NCBI RefSeq assembly: GCF_000379125.1
Contig: NZ_KB900626.1
Location: 3,596,024-3,660,023, forward strand
Source of the DNA: Methylosinus sp. LW4
GTDB lineage: Bacteria; Pseudomonadota; Alphaproteobacteria; Rhizobiales; Beijerinckiaceae
Reading direction: 5' to 3'
DNA length: 64,000 bases
Position numbers and translations under genes: made by a program. The notes beneath the pieces are model-generated. The model saw only the letters and a list, made by a program, of their open reading frames with translations. It made no database searches and was not told where the DNA came from. Shown piece by piece: positions 63,531 to 64,000 of this stretch (its first letter is position 1; every line of letters begins with the position of its first letter).

Positions 63531-64000
63531 TCACATGCGGAACAGGCCGAAGCGAGTCGCCTCGAGCGGCGCATTGGACGCCGTGGCGAGAGAGAGAGCA
63601 AGCACGCGGCGCGTATCCGCCGGATCGATGACGCCGTCGTCCCAGAGACGCGCGCTCGCATAATAGGGATGGCCTTGCCGCTCATATTGCGCGCGGATTT
63701 GCGCATGATAGGCGTCATGGTCTGCCTGCGGCCAGTCGCGGCCTTTCGCGGCGTAGCTGTCGCCGCGCACGCGGGAGAGAACATCGGCGGCCTGTTCGCC
63801 GCCCATGACGGAGATGCGGGCGTTGGGCCAGCTCCACAGGAAGCGGGGACCATAGGCGCGGCCGCACATCGCATAATTGCCGGCGCCGAAGCTGCCGCCG
63901 ACGATAACGGTAAATTTCGGCACGGCGGCGGTCGCCACCGCCGTCACCATTTTCGCGCCATCCTTGGCGATGCCGCGCGCTTCATAGTCGCGACCGACCA
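63531..64000 (-). CDS. liuB: Methylcrotonyl-CoA carboxylase carboxyltransferase subunit, C-terminal fragment
   Basis: The gene runs off the window; only its last 156 codons are seen. The sequence [14 protein letters not shown], then [16 protein letters not shown] and the ending [15 protein letters not shown] are hallmarks of the acyl-CoA carboxylase carboxyltransferase family, MCC beta type. It heads the visible part of the operon; isovaleryl-CoA dehydrogenase is expected beyond base 64000. Confidence 0.93.
   Translation of the reverse strand, partial: VGRDYEARGIAKDGAKMVTAVATAAVPKFTVIVGGSFGAGNYAMCGRAYGPRFLWSWPNARISVMGGEQAADVLSRVRGDSYAAKGRDWPQADHDAYHAQIRAQYERQGHPYYASARLWDDGVIDPADTRRVLALSLATASNAPLEATRFGLFRM

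Overview
The window is a gene-dense, high-GC (by eye about two thirds GC) chromosomal segment of an alphaproteobacterium. GcrA, MucR/Ros, a FixJ-type regulator, TIGR02301 and RT0821-type envelope proteins and DUF3775 point to the Hyphomicrobiales (Rhizobiales). A methanotroph-type relative (Methylocystis/Methylosinus) is my best guess from overall style and a MoxYX-like two-component pair, but no methane or methanol oxidation gene is in view. I see no rRNA, tRNA, CRISPR array, prophage or intact insertion sequence.

Layout. 1-9.7 kb: start of a 3-hydroxyisobutyrate dehydrogenase, moaA coupled to an orphan solute-binding protein, a DUF971 gene, an L,D-transpeptidase, MucR, a Rieske/AIF-type reductase, a CDP-archaeol-synthase-like membrane protein, a di-haem cytochrome c, a trypsin-like protease and a metallophosphoesterase. 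9.9-19.6 kb: a stress/NAD-salvage island with Hsp20, an EEP hydrolase, DUF3775, nicotinamidase, a COG2187 phosphotransferase-like protein, nicotinate phosphoribosyltransferase, a PRPP synthetase with an extra N-terminal domain, an HPF/cold-shock fusion, a COG1926 phosphoribosyltransferase, alanine dehydrogenase and a YbhB protein. 19.6-25.6 kb: lptC-lptA, RNase D, a CYTH protein and a CYTH-like neighbour, and a TPR/SPINDLY glycosyltransferase. 25.9-32.7 kb: a frameshifted TetR gene, ftsH, leuB, secG and pyrG. 32.8-42.8 kb: a MoxYX-like histidine kinase/regulator pair, a DsbA-like protein, an FAH-family hydrolase, a DUF1624 membrane protein, argD-argF-hslO and gcrA. 42.8-52.7 kb: small conserved unknowns, pdxH, a DnaJ-like chaperone, a CPA2 antiporter, a frameshifted secreted protein, recQ and a fixJ-like regulator. 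53.2-64 kb: branched-chain amino-acid catabolism, with 2-oxoacid dehydrogenase E1alpha/E1beta/E2, a divergent leucine/glutamate-type dehydrogenase, then one tightly overlapped operon of methylcrotonyl-CoA carboxylase, methylglutaconyl-CoA hydratase, HMG-CoA lyase, 3-hydroxyisobutyryl-CoA hydrolase and thiolase.

How the parts fit. The last 11 kb can take leucine by deamination and oxidative decarboxylation to isovaleryl-CoA and on to acetoacetate and acetyl-CoA; isovaleryl-CoA dehydrogenase and E3 are not in view. The 9.9-19.6 kb island combines NAD+ salvage (PncA, PncB and a dedicated PRPP synthetase) with ribosome hibernation, a small heat-shock protein and alanine dehydrogenase. This parallels gene classes of the mycobacterial dormancy regulon.

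The least ordinary signals are non-coding or architectural. (1) A 58-60 bp double-palindrome hairpin occurs three times, once inside the signal-peptide region of an intact gene. (2) Two operon junctions (argF/hslO and lptC/lptA) carry tandem-duplicated start regions that make chains of mini-ORFs linked by ATGA stop-start overlaps. (3) A PRPP synthetase carries an apparent PAS-like domain. (4) Five GANTC sites cluster in about 200 bp upstream of gcrA.
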